Assembly: GCF_044142105.1 (NCBI RefSeq)
Contig: NZ_JBGTYM010000008.1
Coordinates: forward strand, 170,446-234,445
Reading direction: 5' to 3'
DNA: 64,000 nucleotides
Source of the DNA: Pseudogemmobacter sp044142105
Lineage (GTDB): Bacteria > Pseudomonadota > Alphaproteobacteria > Rhodobacterales > Rhodobacteraceae
Positions within the stretch are counted from its first letter, which is position 1; every line of letters starts with the position of its first letter. Positions 9,200 to 17,639 of the stretch are shown piece after piece. The notes beneath the pieces were generated by a model. It ran no database searches. It worked only from the letters and a program-made list of their open reading frames with translations, and had not been told where the DNA came from. The position numbers and the translations under genes were made by a program.

Positions 9200-10234
9200 T
9201 CAGGCGTTCCAGCCGGCCACGAACTCGTTCGTGTAGACCGCCGCAAGATCGGGCAGCGGCGCCTCGAGCGCGCCGGAGGCGACGGCGGAATCGTGGATCA
9301 TCTGCCAGTGTTCCGGCGGCTGATAGCCGTAGCCATTGGCGATCTGCGCCTCGGTCGGGGTCATGCGGTTGATCGCCAGCTTCAAGAGCGCCCGGGCGAA
9401 ATCACGGTCCTCGCCCTCCTGCGCATTGCCCGCGGCGCAATGGTCCAGCGCCTTGTCCTCATTCGCGGGGTCGGCCGCGAAGCGCATCCCCTTGACCAGA
9501 GCGCGCCCGAAGGCGGGGGCGAGGTCGGGGGTCGCGGCCATCTGGCTTTCCAGCATCGCGATGCCGTTGCCGAAGAAGCTGAGATACTTTTCGGGCGTGA
9601 TCTCGCGCAGCACCATCCCGCGCGCGGCCAGAATGGCGGAATCCGAGATCGCGCCCGCGTAGGAATTCACCTCGTCGCGCATGAAGGCCACCGCCGCCGT
9701 GCCGCCATCGCCCACCGGCAGGAAGCTGTAATCCGCGCCCTCGTTCAGGCCCAGATCGGACATGATGGCGCGGCTAAAGGACACCTCTGCCCCATCCGCC
9801 GTGCCGACGCCGATGATCCCGCCCTTCAGATCGGCGGGCTGCTGATAGGCGCTTTCATCCTTCACCAGGAGGCCGAAGACGGACTTCGGATAGAGGTTGT
9901 AGAGGAACTTCACGTCCACGCCGCGCGACCGCGCGCCCAGGGTCGGCCCCGGCCCCGGCGCGCCGATCTGCGCCTGCCCGGCCGTCATGGCCTGCAGCAC
10001 GGCGGAGGACCCATCGATGGCCTCCAGCGTCGGCTCGAAGCCCTCTTCGCCGAAATAGCCCTCGCCCACGGCGACCCAATAGGGCAGCCAGGTCAGCGCC
10101 GACGGGTTCGGCACGGCGAAGGTGATGGCAGTCTGCGCCCGGACGATGGCAGGCGCGCCGATGGTAAGTGCAGCAGCACCCCCGAACGCCAGTCGCCCAA
10201 AGCCACGGCGAGACATCTGCGTCGAAACAGTCAT
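9200..10234 (-). CDS. ABC transporter substrate-binding protein, NMT1/TauA-like, Tat signal
   Basis: Periplasmic binding protein of the NMT1/THI5-like (NitT/TauT) superfamily, 344 residues. The N-terminus has a twin-arginine signal (SRRGFGRLAF followed by a hydrophobic stretch, cleavage likely after IVRAQ), so it is exported folded. The mature protein shows the family layout: ALTWLPYWVAVGEGYFGEEG near the start and a DG-type hinge. A strong Shine-Dalgarno (GGAGGAGA) precedes the ATG. It is the first gene of the minus-strand operon. The ligand is unknown; the divergent FAH, RraA and dehydrogenase genes suggest an aromatic or dicarboxylic acid (inference). Confidence 0.92.
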   Translation of the reverse strand: MTVSTQMSRRGFGRLAFGGAAALTIGAPAIVRAQTAITFAVPNPSALTWLPYWVAVGEGYFGEEGFEPTLEAIDGSSAVLQAMTAGQAQIGAPGPGPTLGARSRGVDVKFLYNLYPKSVFGLLVKDESAYQQPADLKGGIIGVGTADGAEVSFSRAIMSDLGLNEGADYSFLPVGDGGTAAVAFMRDEVNSYAGAISDSAILAARGMVLREITPEKYLSFFGNGIAMLESQMAATPDLAPAFGRALVKGMRFAADPANEDKALDHCAAGNAQEGEDRDFARALLKLAINRMTPTEAQIANGYGYQPPEHWQMIHDSAVASGALEAPLPDLAAVYTNEFVAGWNA

Positions 10235-10453
10235 GTGGTTCTCCTCCCCGAAAACAACATTGATGAGAGCGCGGCTTCCTCCTCCACACCCCTGAGGACC
10301 ACGCTATACGATTCTTTCCGTCAGTCAAAAAAATATATGAACGGTCTGATAATTCGATTTCATGTCTTGATCGGCGGAACGAAGGACGGAATGCTATGCG
10401 GGCCCCGAGTCGTCGCCCCGGAGAGGCGGCGGGTTGGATAGAGGGAGGAACCC
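10235..10453. promoter_or_regulatory. Divergent control region between transporter and catabolic genes
   Basis: This 219-base stretch separates two divergently transcribed operons. Its centre (about 10310-10365) is conspicuously AT-rich for this genome, including a run of seven A's and ATATATG, and should hold both promoters. A TTGACT hexamer occurs on the minus strand within 10330-10340, but no -10 box lies at ideal spacing. Ribosome sites are clear at both edges: GGAGGAGA before 10234 on minus and GGGAGGAA before 10454 on plus. The FCD regulator at 6827-7537 is the likely ligand; no convincing palindrome was found. Confidence 0.55.
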
Positions 10454-11152
10454 ATGACCTATGCGCTGACGCCGCCGCTGCAGGCGTATCTCGACATTGC
10501 AGGATCCGAGGAGAAGTTCCCGGTCCGCCGCATCTACTGCATCGGCAAGAACTACGTGGCCCATGTGATCGAGATGGGCGGCATCGTCGAACGCGACCCG
10601 CCGGTGATCTTCATGAAACCGGCCGATGCCATCGTGCGCAACGGCGGAGAAATCCCCTATCCGGTCTTCACCAGCAACTTCCATTACGAATGCGAACTTG
10701 TCGTGGCGCTGAAATCCGGCGGCTACAACATCCCCCAGGCGGAAGCGTCGAGCCACATCTACGGCTATGCCGTGGGCCTGGACATGACGCGGCGCGATCA
10801 TCAGGCGGCCGCGATGGCCGGCGGCCTGCCTTGGGAGGTGACCAAGTCCTTCGATCACTCCGCCCCGGTCGGTCCGATCACCCCGGTCGGAAAGACCGGC
10901 GTGATGTCGAGCGGCCATGTGAAGCTGAAGGTCAATGGTGAGACGAAGCAGGATGCCGATATCTCGCTTCTGATCTGGAAGATCGACGAAATCATCTCGA
11001 AACTGTCCGAGCAGCACCGGCTGATGCCCGGCGACATCATCATGACCGGTACGCCCGCGGGCGTGGGAGCGGTGGTGTCGGGCGATGTGCTGGAATGCTC
11101 GGTCGACGGGCTGGAGCCAATGACCGTGCGCATCGGCGGGCCCGCGGCGTGA
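10454..11152 (+). CDS. Fumarylacetoacetate hydrolase (FAH) family protein
   Basis: Cytoplasmic metal-dependent C-C hydrolase or related enzyme, 232 residues, the compact size of fumarylpyruvate hydrolases and 2-hydroxyhepta-diene-dioate isomerases/hydrolases. The IYCIGKNYVAHVIEMG segment, the ExE metal ligands in HYECELVV and the aspartate of GLDMTRRD are visible, as is the C-terminal MPGDIIMTGTPAGVG motif. It starts a tightly coupled plus-strand operon whose next genes encode an RraA-type aldolase and a beta-hydroxyacid dehydrogenase. It may cleave a dienoic keto acid from aromatic ring opening, but no ring-cleavage dioxygenase lies in the window. Confidence 0.9.
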   Translation: MTYALTPPLQAYLDIAGSEEKFPVRRIYCIGKNYVAHVIEMGGIVERDPPVIFMKPADAIVRNGGEIPYPVFTSNFHYECELVVALKSGGYNIPQAEASSHIYGYAVGLDMTRRDHQAAAMAGGLPWEVTKSFDHSAPVGPITPVGKTGVMSSGHVKLKVNGETKQDADISLLIWKIDEIISKLSEQHRLMPGDIIMTGTPAGVGAVVSGDVLECSVDGLEPMTVRIGGPAA

Positions 11153-11775
11153 CAAAGGCCGAAGGCGTCGACGCGGCACCGCTTGCCGCGTTCGGCACGG
11201 CCACGGTGGCAGAGGCCTGCGCCTTGGCCCGCATCCTCGAGGCGCCGCCGCGCCCCCTGTCGCCCGGAATGCGGGCGGCAGGCCGGGCGCTGACGGTGCG
11301 GACGCGGCCGGGCGACAATCTGGCGCTGCACCGGGCGATGGCGATCGCGCAACCCGGCGACGTGCTGGTGGTGGAGAGCGGGCAGGACCGCAGCCACGGC
11401 CCCTTCGGAGAGATCATGGCGCTGGCCTGCCAGATGCGCGGCATCGCGGCGCTGGTGATCGACGGCACGGTCCGCGACAGCGTGGCGATCTCGGCGCTCG
11501 GCTTTCCGGTCTTCGCGCGGGGTTTGCACATTCGGGGCACGACCAAAGCGGATGAAGGCGAGATCGGCGGTTCCGTCACGATCGGCGGCAACGTCATCGC
11601 CACGGGCGATATCGTCGTCGCCGATGCGGATGGCGTAATCGTCCTGCCGGCGCAGGCGCTGGACGCGGCGCTGGCCGCCGCGCGGCGGCGGGCAGAGAAT
11701 GAGGCGCGGATGATGGAACGCCTGCGCGCCGGCGAGACGACGCTGCAGATATTGGGGCTGGAGGGGGCAGGATGA
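11149..11775 (+). CDS. RraA/HMG-CHA aldolase family protein
   Basis: Member of the RraA-like fold, which includes class II pyruvate aldolases (4-hydroxy-4-methyl-2-oxoglutarate or 4-carboxy-4-hydroxy-2-oxoadipate aldolase) with oxaloacetate decarboxylase side activity. 208 residues from the GTG at 11149, which overlaps the FAH stop; an upstream ATG at 11095 would lie inside the FAH gene. Core motifs are GDVLVVESG, HGPFGEIMALACQMRG, and VIDGTVRDS followed by FPVFARG, the segment holding the R-D pair used for substrate and metal binding. The context suggests that it acts after the FAH-family enzyme, releasing pyruvate or oxaloacetate (inference). Confidence 0.86.
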   Translation: MTKAEGVDAAPLAAFGTATVAEACALARILEAPPRPLSPGMRAAGRALTVRTRPGDNLALHRAMAIAQPGDVLVVESGQDRSHGPFGEIMALACQMRGIAALVIDGTVRDSVAISALGFPVFARGLHIRGTTKADEGEIGGSVTIGGNVIATGDIVVADADGVIVLPAQALDAALAAARRRAENEARMMERLRAGETTLQILGLEGAG

Positions 11776-12635
11776 CGACCATTGCAATCGCAGGCACGGG
11801 CCGCATGGGCACCGCCTTTGCCAGGCGCCTGATCGAGACGGGTCATCAGGTGACCGTCTGGAATCGCAACCCGGCCAAGACCGCTGCGGCAGCGGCGGCA
11901 GGGGCGGGGGTCGCGCCCGATCTTGCCGCGCTGGCCTCCGGCGACGTGATCCTGCTGTCGCTGACCGATGCGGCGGCGGTGGAGGCGGTGATCGATGCCC
12001 TGATCGGGGCGGGGATTGCCGGGAAACTGGTGGTGGACCTGTCGACCCTGCTGCCCGAGGAAACCCGCGCCATTGCCGCGCGCGTCGTGTCGGCGGGGAC
12101 GGATTGGCTGGATTGCCCGGTCGGCGGCACGGTCGCGCCGGCGCTGAAGGGGCAGTTGCTGGGCATGGCGGGCGGCACCGAAGCCGCCTTCGCCCGTGCG
12201 AAGCCGGTGCTGGACCATCTCTGCCGCCGGGTGGAGCATCTGGGGCCGGCAGGGACGGGATCGCAGATGAAGCTGGCGCTGAACCTGCCGCTGGCAATCT
12301 ACTGGCAGACGCTGGGAGAGGCACTGGCGCTGCTGCAAGGCTCGGGGATTGCCGCGGAAACCGCCATTAGCCTGATCGCCGACAGTTCCGGCGGGCCGAC
12401 CGTGCTGAAGAACCGCGCGCAAGTGGTGGTGGACACGCTGAACGGAGCCGATCAGGCCGGGACCTTCGACATCAACGGCCTGCTCAAGGATCTGGATCTG
12501 GCGCTGCGGCAGGCTCAGGCCTCGGGCCAACGGCTGATGCTGGCCGAGGCAACCAGGGAAAGCTATGCGCAGGCCGCCGAGGCCGGGCTTGGCGGGTTTG
12601 ACGGGGCGTCCCTGACGCGGATCATCAGGGGCTGA
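11772..12635 (+). CDS. NAD(P)-dependent beta-hydroxyacid dehydrogenase (HIBADH/6PGDH family)
   Basis: Cytoplasmic oxidoreductase related to 3-hydroxyisobutyrate, tartronate-semialdehyde and glyoxylate reductases, 287 residues. The Rossmann motif GTGRMG is at residues 7-12, with VWNRNPAKT following the second strand, which favours NADP. The substrate-binding DCPVGGTV motif and the catalytic lysine region GSQMKLALN are present. The ATG overlaps the RraA stop (ATGA). It could reduce or oxidise a small hydroxyacid made by the two preceding enzymes; the exact substrate cannot be told. Confidence 0.88.
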   Translation: MTTIAIAGTGRMGTAFARRLIETGHQVTVWNRNPAKTAAAAAAGAGVAPDLAALASGDVILLSLTDAAAVEAVIDALIGAGIAGKLVVDLSTLLPEETRAIAARVVSAGTDWLDCPVGGTVAPALKGQLLGMAGGTEAAFARAKPVLDHLCRRVEHLGPAGTGSQMKLALNLPLAIYWQTLGEALALLQGSGIAAETAISLIADSSGGPTVLKNRAQVVVDTLNGADQAGTFDINGLLKDLDLALRQAQASGQRLMLAEATRESYAQAAEAGLGGFDGASLTRIIRG

Positions 12636-12637
12636 AC

Positions 12638-13474
12638 TTGGAAATCCTCAACGATCCCAGTACGTTGGTACTGCTGGTTCTGGCCCTGTCCGTCGCCGGC
12701 GCCGCCATTGGCTTGCTGGCCGGGCTGTTCGGCATCGGGGGCGGCGCGATCTCGGTTCCGGTGTTCTACGAGGTCTTCACCCTGCTGGGCCACCCGCCCG
12801 AGATCGCCATGCCGACGGCCATCGGAACCTCGCTGGCGGTCATCATTCCAACCTCCATCTCCTCGGCCCGGCTTCACCACAAGCGCGGCACCGTCGACAT
12901 GGATGTGCTGCGGGTCTGGGCGGTGCCGGTGGTGATCGGGACGCTGGTCGGGTCGGCGATCGCCCGCTATGCGCCGCCGCAGCTGTTCCAGCTGGTGTTC
13001 ATCCTGGTTGCGGGGATCAACGCGACCAAGCTGCTGACCGGCGGGGCCGGGTGGCGGCTGCGGGACGGCCTGCCGAAGCCGGGCCCGATGCGGATCTATG
13101 GCGGTGTCCTGGGCGTGCTGTCCGCGCTGATGGGGATCGGCGGCGGGGCCATCGCCAACCTGATCCTGACCCTGCACGGGGTGACCATCCACCGCGCCGT
13201 ATCGACGGCCGCAGGCGTGGGGGTGCTGATCGCGATTCCCGGGACGCTGGGATATATGGGCGCCGGCTGGGGCAGGCCCGGGCTTCTGCCCGATGCGATC
13301 GGCTTCGTGTCGTTGATGACCTTCGCCCTGACCATTCCCATGTCGCTGGTCACCACCCGGTTCGGCGTGGCGCTGGCGCACAGGCTGTCGCGGCGCGCGC
13401 TGGAGACGGCCTTTGCGCTGTTCCTGGTGCTGGTCTGCCTGCGCTTCCTCTGGGCCATGCTGACGGGCGGCTGA
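12638..13474 (+). CDS. TSUP (TauE/SafE) family membrane transporter
   Basis: Membrane protein of the TauE/SafE/YfcA family, thought to export sulfite, sulfoacetate or other organic anions, 278 residues with about eight hydrophobic segments. Two internal family repeats are visible: GLFGIGGGAISVPV near residue 30 and LMGIGGGAIANLIL near residue 165. The start is a TTG two bases after the previous stop; a later TTG is possible. It is the last gene of the plus-strand operon and may release a by-product or exchange a substrate. After it comes a region of decayed mobile DNA. Confidence 0.87.
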   Translation: MEILNDPSTLVLLVLALSVAGAAIGLLAGLFGIGGGAISVPVFYEVFTLLGHPPEIAMPTAIGTSLAVIIPTSISSARLHHKRGTVDMDVLRVWAVPVVIGTLVGSAIARYAPPQLFQLVFILVAGINATKLLTGGAGWRLRDGLPKPGPMRIYGGVLGVLSALMGIGGGAIANLILTLHGVTIHRAVSTAAGVGVLIAIPGTLGYMGAGWGRPGLLPDAIGFVSLMTFALTIPMSLVTTRFGVALAHRLSRRALETAFALFLVLVCLRFLWAMLTGG

Positions 13475-13617
13475 ACCGTCGCGAAGCGGCGGGTGGGCTC
13501 GTACAGCCGAACGGAATGCAGCCAGCGCGAAAGTCGTTGGCGCAGCTCTCGGGCAGTTGACGGAGGATGGAGCGACGCGTCGCCTCGCCAATCCCTCAGT
13601 CTTCTCAGCATGATCCC

Positions 13618-13922
13618 TATGCAATCGCTTGGCCCAGGCTGGTGCTCAAGTGCTTGACGGCAATGTCCCGGGTGCCGAAACCGTATCTGAAGCCTCGCGC
13701 TTCGGCCAAATCGCGGGCCGCTGCGAACCTCTGTTCAGCATCAGTGCTGTCCCCGGCCAGCTTCGCTTCTCAGGCCACAACCATCTGTTCCCACGTCGCG
13801 GCTTCCTTGGTCTTTGCTTCCGAGAGTGAGTCCGTATGCAGGCTGATCCAAATGAATTTGCGCGCTTCCCCCGATGCGTAGCGCTTCGGCACTCGCTTGT
13901 AGGGGTAGAGGGTTCCCTTGAT
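13618..13922 (-). pseudogene. Remnant of a DUF6538-type tyrosine integrase (N-terminal part)
   Basis: Read on the minus strand from 13919, one frame gives about 100 residues resembling the N-terminal arm of phage-type site-specific integrases of Rhodobacterales: a YKRVPKRYASGEARK start, ISLHTDSLSEAKTK, then EAKLAGDSTDAEQRFAAARDLAEARGFRY. A TGA at 13770-13772 stands where these proteins usually have a tryptophan, and a TAG at 13618-13620 ends the recognisable part. The catalytic domain is absent. At its 5' side the frame breaks into an IS6-type transposase fragment at about 13922. Assignment is by recalled family pattern, so moderately sure. Confidence 0.62.
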
Positions 13923-14131
13923 CGAACCGTCTCATGGCGGAACTCGATGCCGCGTTCGAAGAGCAGGTCCTCGACATTGCGCAGCGACAGCGGCAGTGGG
14001 CATACATCATCACCGCCAGGCGGACGATCTCGGGGCCGGTTTTAACGTACCGAAATGGGGAGCGCCGGGCGATATTCGCGCGATAATCCGCGCCGTACCC
14101 TGCCTCAACAAAAGTTCTTCTGACAGTGCCA
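13923..14131 (-). mobile_element. IS6-family remnant D (5' end only)
   Basis: The 5' end of an IS6-type element in the same orientation as the three longer copies in this window. The outer end (GGCACTGTCAGAAGAAC on the minus strand, ending at 14131) resembles the end of copy C at 56004. Inside it, the transposase start region encodes RRSPFRYVKTGPEIVRLAV, comparable to copies A, B and C. Homology stops at about 13923, where the sequence joins the integrase remnant. It cannot encode an active transposase. It borders the glycan cassette, whose first gene stops only 36 bases away. Confidence 0.82.
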
Positions 14132-14166
14132 TAGCTCATTTTCGACACGTCCTGGACAGGGCCAAC

Positions 14167-15303
14167 TCACCTCAACTCTGCTGTGATCCGGCTGATGTCG
14201 GTATCCGTAAGGTCGGTAAAGCACGGCAGGCCGATGACCCGACTGGCAATGTCGTTGCTGACGGTCAGCGTGTCCTTCCAGAGGTGGGCATAGGCGGGAT
14301 GGGCAGGCAGGCCCGCGCCATACCAGTTCCTGACGTCGATGCCGCGATCGGTCAACCGGGCCCGCAGGTCCGCAGCGTGCCCGGCACTGCCGACTTCGGC
14401 AAGTGCATAACAGGCCGAGACATCAGGCGCCGTCCACAGGCGCACCCCTGCTGCCGGCGGAGCAGCGGCATAAGCTTCTGCAACCTTGGCCCATCTTGCC
14501 AGCTTGTCGGCGAAACCATCCAGCTCGGCCAGGGCGACGACTGCCGTATATTCGCTCATCTTCCCGTTCAAACCGACGGTTTGTGCATCGCGCGATCCGA
14601 AAAAGCCGTTGTTGAGCACCTTGTAGGTTTCTTTCACCAGGGTGCTGTTGCACGACAGAACCAGCCCCCCTTCGCCGCTGCCAAAACTCTTGGTAGCGTG
14701 CAGGCTAAGGGCAAGCGGGACCGCCTCAGGCACGCAGGACGAATCCCGCATCAATTGGTCGAGACAAGCCGCCGCATCAACCACCACCGGAATGCCGGTT
14801 TCGGACTGAAAGTCCTGCCAGCCTTGCAGATCGATCATTCGCCCATAAGGTGCCACCGGCACCACAAGGCCGACTTCGGACAACCGGGGATGGCTGCGCA
14901 GTGCGGCAGGTTCCATCGCCCAACTGACCGGATCAATGTCGACAAGGTGACATTCATAACCGCAGGACATGACGGCCCCCGCAGTGGCGACAAATGTATA
15001 GGCGGGAAGCAGGCACAGTCGGCCGGGATGGTTCCACAGGCTGCGCGTGGCGCGGATCAGGCCGACAAGCGCCATGGTGCCGCTGTTGCAAGAGATCACC
15101 TCGGATCTTTGCAGACCCAGCCGGGCGGCCATGCGCGCTTCGAACTGGTCGACCAGCGGGCCGTGGTTGGCGTAAATTTGCGTCTCGTCGATCTGGCGCA
15201 GATATGGAACAAGCAGATCTGTCCTCGGCAGCGACGGCCGGGCAACCGGTATCCGGACAGGTCCGTCACCGGAAAGTAAGGCCAAAATTCCTGGCGTCAG
15301 CAT
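14167..15303 (-). CDS. DegT/DnrJ/EryC1/StrS family aminotransferase
   Basis: PLP-dependent enzyme of the class that aminates keto-sugars for surface polysaccharides and secondary metabolites. From the ATG at 15303 it has 378 residues, family size. The PLP lysine is in HATKSFGSGEGG, the ring-stacking/aspartate segment is VVVDAAACLD, and ISCNSGTMAL matches the phosphate-binding loop. The frame extends to an ATG at 15369, but that part would overlap the divergent acyltransferase gene, so the inner ATG is preferred. With a NeuD-type acyltransferase encoded divergently next to it, an N-acyl amino sugar is a reasonable product (inference). The sugar dehydratase that normally precedes such enzymes is not in the window. 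Confidence 0.88.
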   Translation of the reverse strand: MLTPGILALLSGDGPVRIPVARPSLPRTDLLVPYLRQIDETQIYANHGPLVDQFEARMAARLGLQRSEVISCNSGTMALVGLIRATRSLWNHPGRLCLLPAYTFVATAGAVMSCGYECHLVDIDPVSWAMEPAALRSHPRLSEVGLVVPVAPYGRMIDLQGWQDFQSETGIPVVVDAAACLDQLMRDSSCVPEAVPLALSLHATKSFGSGEGGLVLSCNSTLVKETYKVLNNGFFGSRDAQTVGLNGKMSEYTAVVALAELDGFADKLARWAKVAEAYAAAPPAAGVRLWTAPDVSACYALAEVGSAGHAADLRARLTDRGIDVRNWYGAGLPAHPAYAHLWKDTLTVSNDIASRVIGLPCFTDLTDTDISRITAELR

Positions 15304-15309
15304 CAAGGG

Positions 15310-15987
15310 GTGCGCAACTTGGATGTCATTCTGTTTGGTGTCGGCCAGATCGCTGAGGTCATGGCGCATTACATTGAGGACGATCCGGGTCTCAATCTGG
15401 TCGGCTTTGTCGTAGACCGACAGTATCTGCCAGCATCATGCGATTTCAAGGGGCTACCCGTCGCGGCCTGGGATGATGTGCGCCGAACGTTCTCGCCCGA
15501 TCACGTGCGCCTGCTGGGTCCGGTCAGCTATCGCGGCAACAACAAGTTCCGTCGTGATCGACATATCGAGGCGAAGGAGATGGGCTATCGTTTCGCCAGC
15601 TACATCCACCCGTCATCGCATGTCAGCGGCGCCTTGGTGGGCGAAAACTCCGTCATCCTAGAGGACTGCACGGTCCAGCCCTATGCCCGGCTGGGGGTTG
15701 GCACAATCCTGTGGAGCAAGGTCCACATCGGCCACCACGCGACGGTCGGCGATTTCTGCTTTTTCGCGTCGTTCTGCGGGATCGCCGGCAATGCCCGCGT
15801 GGGCGACTGCACCTTCTTTGGCGGGCAGACCGGCCTGGCCGACAATCTGAGCGTCGGGTCAGGCTGCATCGTGGGGGCTGGAACTGTGTTGACCGAAAAC
15901 GTCCCCGACGGGGCGCTGGCTGTCGCCCGCGGCGTGAGGATCGTCCAAAATGGCGCGCGACGATTCGCTCGCACCCTTCTGGGCTGA
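15310..15987 (+). CDS. NeuD/PglD-type sugar O- or N-acyltransferase
   Basis: Acyltransferase with the PglD N-terminal Rossmann-like subdomain (DVILFGVGQIAEV at the start) followed by a left-handed beta-helix built of hexapeptide repeats from about residue 100, for example VIGDF-like turns in VGDFCFFASFCGIAGNARVGDCTFFGG. Such enzymes acetylate nucleotide-linked amino sugars or sialic-acid-like sugars. 225 residues from GTG at 15310; a TTG at 15319 is an alternative and fits the family start (DVILFG) almost as well. It lies only 6 bases from the start codon of the divergent aminotransferase, so each promoter must sit inside the other's coding region. It starts a seven-gene plus-strand run with WbqC, methyltransferase and sulfotransferase genes. 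Confidence 0.87.
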   Translation: MRNLDVILFGVGQIAEVMAHYIEDDPGLNLVGFVVDRQYLPASCDFKGLPVAAWDDVRRTFSPDHVRLLGPVSYRGNNKFRRDRHIEAKEMGYRFASYIHPSSHVSGALVGENSVILEDCTVQPYARLGVGTILWSKVHIGHHATVGDFCFFASFCGIAGNARVGDCTFFGGQTGLADNLSVGSGCIVGAGTVLTENVPDGALAVARGVRIVQNGARRFARTLLG

Positions 15988-16003
15988 CGGTCAGGCCTGA
16001 AAC

Positions 16004-16741
16004 ATGAAAACCATCGCCGTCATGCAGCCCTACTTCTTTCCCTATGGCGGCTACTACCGGCTGATGGCTGCGGCGGATGTCTTTGTCATTCTGGATTGCG
16101 TGCAGTTTCCGCGCCGCGGCCGCGTCCATCGATCTGCCCTGCCCGGCGACGGGCGGTGGATCACCTTGCCGTTGGATCCCGCGCCGCGCAACAGCCGCAT
16201 CAGCGACATGCGCCTTGCGCCGGACGCGGCGGAACGGCTTCGCCTTCAGCTTCGCAAACTGCCGGTCCAAATGCGCCGCGACACACTGTTACGTCGGCGG
16301 GTGGCCGATCTGCTGGACAACCCAAGTGGCGCTCTGGTGCCATTTCTTGCGCAATCGTTGACCATAGTGGCAAACGCCCTGGATCTACCGTGCCAGTTCG
16401 TGCGCAGCAGTGACCTGAACCTGCTCCAGTCGCTTGGCGCACAAGAACGGATCATTGAGATCGTGCGCAGGCATGGCGGCACCCACTACATCAATTCTCC
16501 CGGCGGCCGGGCGCTATACGACGTGGCCGCCTTTCAGCGGGCCGGCATTGAATTGAATTTCCTTCCCGATTACGAAGGGGCCCATGCAAGCTTTCTGTCT
16601 GCAGTTTTTGAGGCCGAGGCTGCAAGGCTGCGGGATGACGTAGTTGCGGGATGCAACCTGCCGACGATGGCAGCAGAGGATGTGTCCAAATGGAGAGTAG
16701 GTGTTGAAAAGGCTTGCCCCGAACGGCGCGGCGGCCCCTGA
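16004..16741 (+). CDS. WbqC family protein
   Basis: Protein of the WbqC family, named from O-antigen gene clusters; it is cytoplasmic, and its chemistry is poorly defined, although some members are linked to amino-sugar modification. The hallmark start is clear: AVMQPYFFPYGGYYRLMAAADVFVILDCVQFPRRG, with the later INSPGGRALYD and LNFLPDYEG segments. 245 residues is slightly longer than usual. The gene begins 16 bases after the acyltransferase, and its last 41 bases overlap the methyltransferase gene. Its presence supports a surface-polysaccharide role for the whole cassette. Confidence 0.86.
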   Translation: MKTIAVMQPYFFPYGGYYRLMAAADVFVILDCVQFPRRGRVHRSALPGDGRWITLPLDPAPRNSRISDMRLAPDAAERLRLQLRKLPVQMRRDTLLRRRVADLLDNPSGALVPFLAQSLTIVANALDLPCQFVRSSDLNLLQSLGAQERIIEIVRRHGGTHYINSPGGRALYDVAAFQRAGIELNFLPDYEGAHASFLSAVFEAEAARLRDDVVAGCNLPTMAAEDVSKWRVGVEKACPERRGGP

Positions 16742-17639
16742 CCTTGCCGCATTTCCCGCATTCGTCGATCCGGTCAGCCACGCCCCGCTGCACCCGAGCG
16801 CGGACGGGGCCCTGCTGACGGAACCGTCCAGCGGCGCCCAGTATCCCCTGCACAAAACGGTCGCCGATCTGCGGCGTCCGCAGCCCGCGACAGAAACGTC
16901 ACAGATCCCCACGTTTGACCGCCCCCTGGCCGAGGTTGCCCAGGCATATCTGGACTGGACTTTTCGTGCCTTTGGCGGGGATGAGACCGTGATGCGGTCC
17001 TACATCATCGACAAGCTGGACCTGCGGGCGGATGCGGTGGTGCTCGACAATTGCTGTGGCGGCGGCGCGACGACACGCCTGTTGCAGGATCGCCTGCCTC
17101 AGGGCGTGCTGTGCAATGGCGATGTGTCGCTTGAGTTGCTGCAACATGCAGTGGATCGCGCGGCTGCCCACGCGGCTGGCACGACGTGCCGAACAGTGTG
17201 GTTCGCCGCGAACGCGCTGAATCTGCCATTCGCTGACAACAGCTTTGACGCCGTATTGTCCATCGGTGGGTTCAACCAGTTTGGCGATGCTCCTCGGGCG
17301 ATTGCCGAAATGACCCGTGTCACCCGTCGTGGGGGACGTATCGTCATCGTGGATGAGGGGTTCGCGCCATGGCTGCGGCACACCCTGACCGGCCAAATGG
17401 TCCTGAACGACAATCCCCTGATGGCCCATGAACCGCCAATTGCCCATCTGCCCGATGTTGCACAAGAGGTCCGCGTCGAATGGCTGCTGGGCCAGGCCTA
17501 CTATTGTCTGGATTTCCGGGTGGGCGAGGCGCCTCCCGCAATTGACATCGACTTGCCCCATGTCGGCTTGCGGGGGGGCTCAATGCGCAGTCGATTTGAG
17601 GCAGCCATGACCGCCCGACGGGAAGAGGGGCCATCGTGA
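16701..17639 (+). CDS. Class I SAM-dependent methyltransferase
   Basis: Cytoplasmic methyltransferase, 312 residues. The first 60 residues (FVDPVSHAPLHPSADG and ALLTEPSSGAQYPL) resemble the small Trm112-like leader often fused to sugar or lipid methyltransferases. The catalytic domain follows: VLDNCCGGGATTRLL is motif I, GDVSLELLQHA motif II, NALNLPFADNSFDAVLSIGGFNQFGD motifs III/IV, as in ubiE/Methyltransf_11 proteins. The GTG at 16701 is preceded by GGAGAG at good distance and overlaps WbqC by 41 bases, a stronger overlap than elsewhere in the operon. The acceptor is unknown; the neighbours suggest a glycan or glycolipid. Confidence 0.88.
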   Translation: MLKRLAPNGAAAPDLAAFPAFVDPVSHAPLHPSADGALLTEPSSGAQYPLHKTVADLRRPQPATETSQIPTFDRPLAEVAQAYLDWTFRAFGGDETVMRSYIIDKLDLRADAVVLDNCCGGGATTRLLQDRLPQGVLCNGDVSLELLQHAVDRAAAHAAGTTCRTVWFAANALNLPFADNSFDAVLSIGGFNQFGDAPRAIAEMTRVTRRGGRIVIVDEGFAPWLRHTLTGQMVLNDNPLMAHEPPIAHLPDVAQEVRVEWLLGQAYYCLDFRVGEAPPAIDIDLPHVGLRGGSMRSRFEAAMTARREEGPS

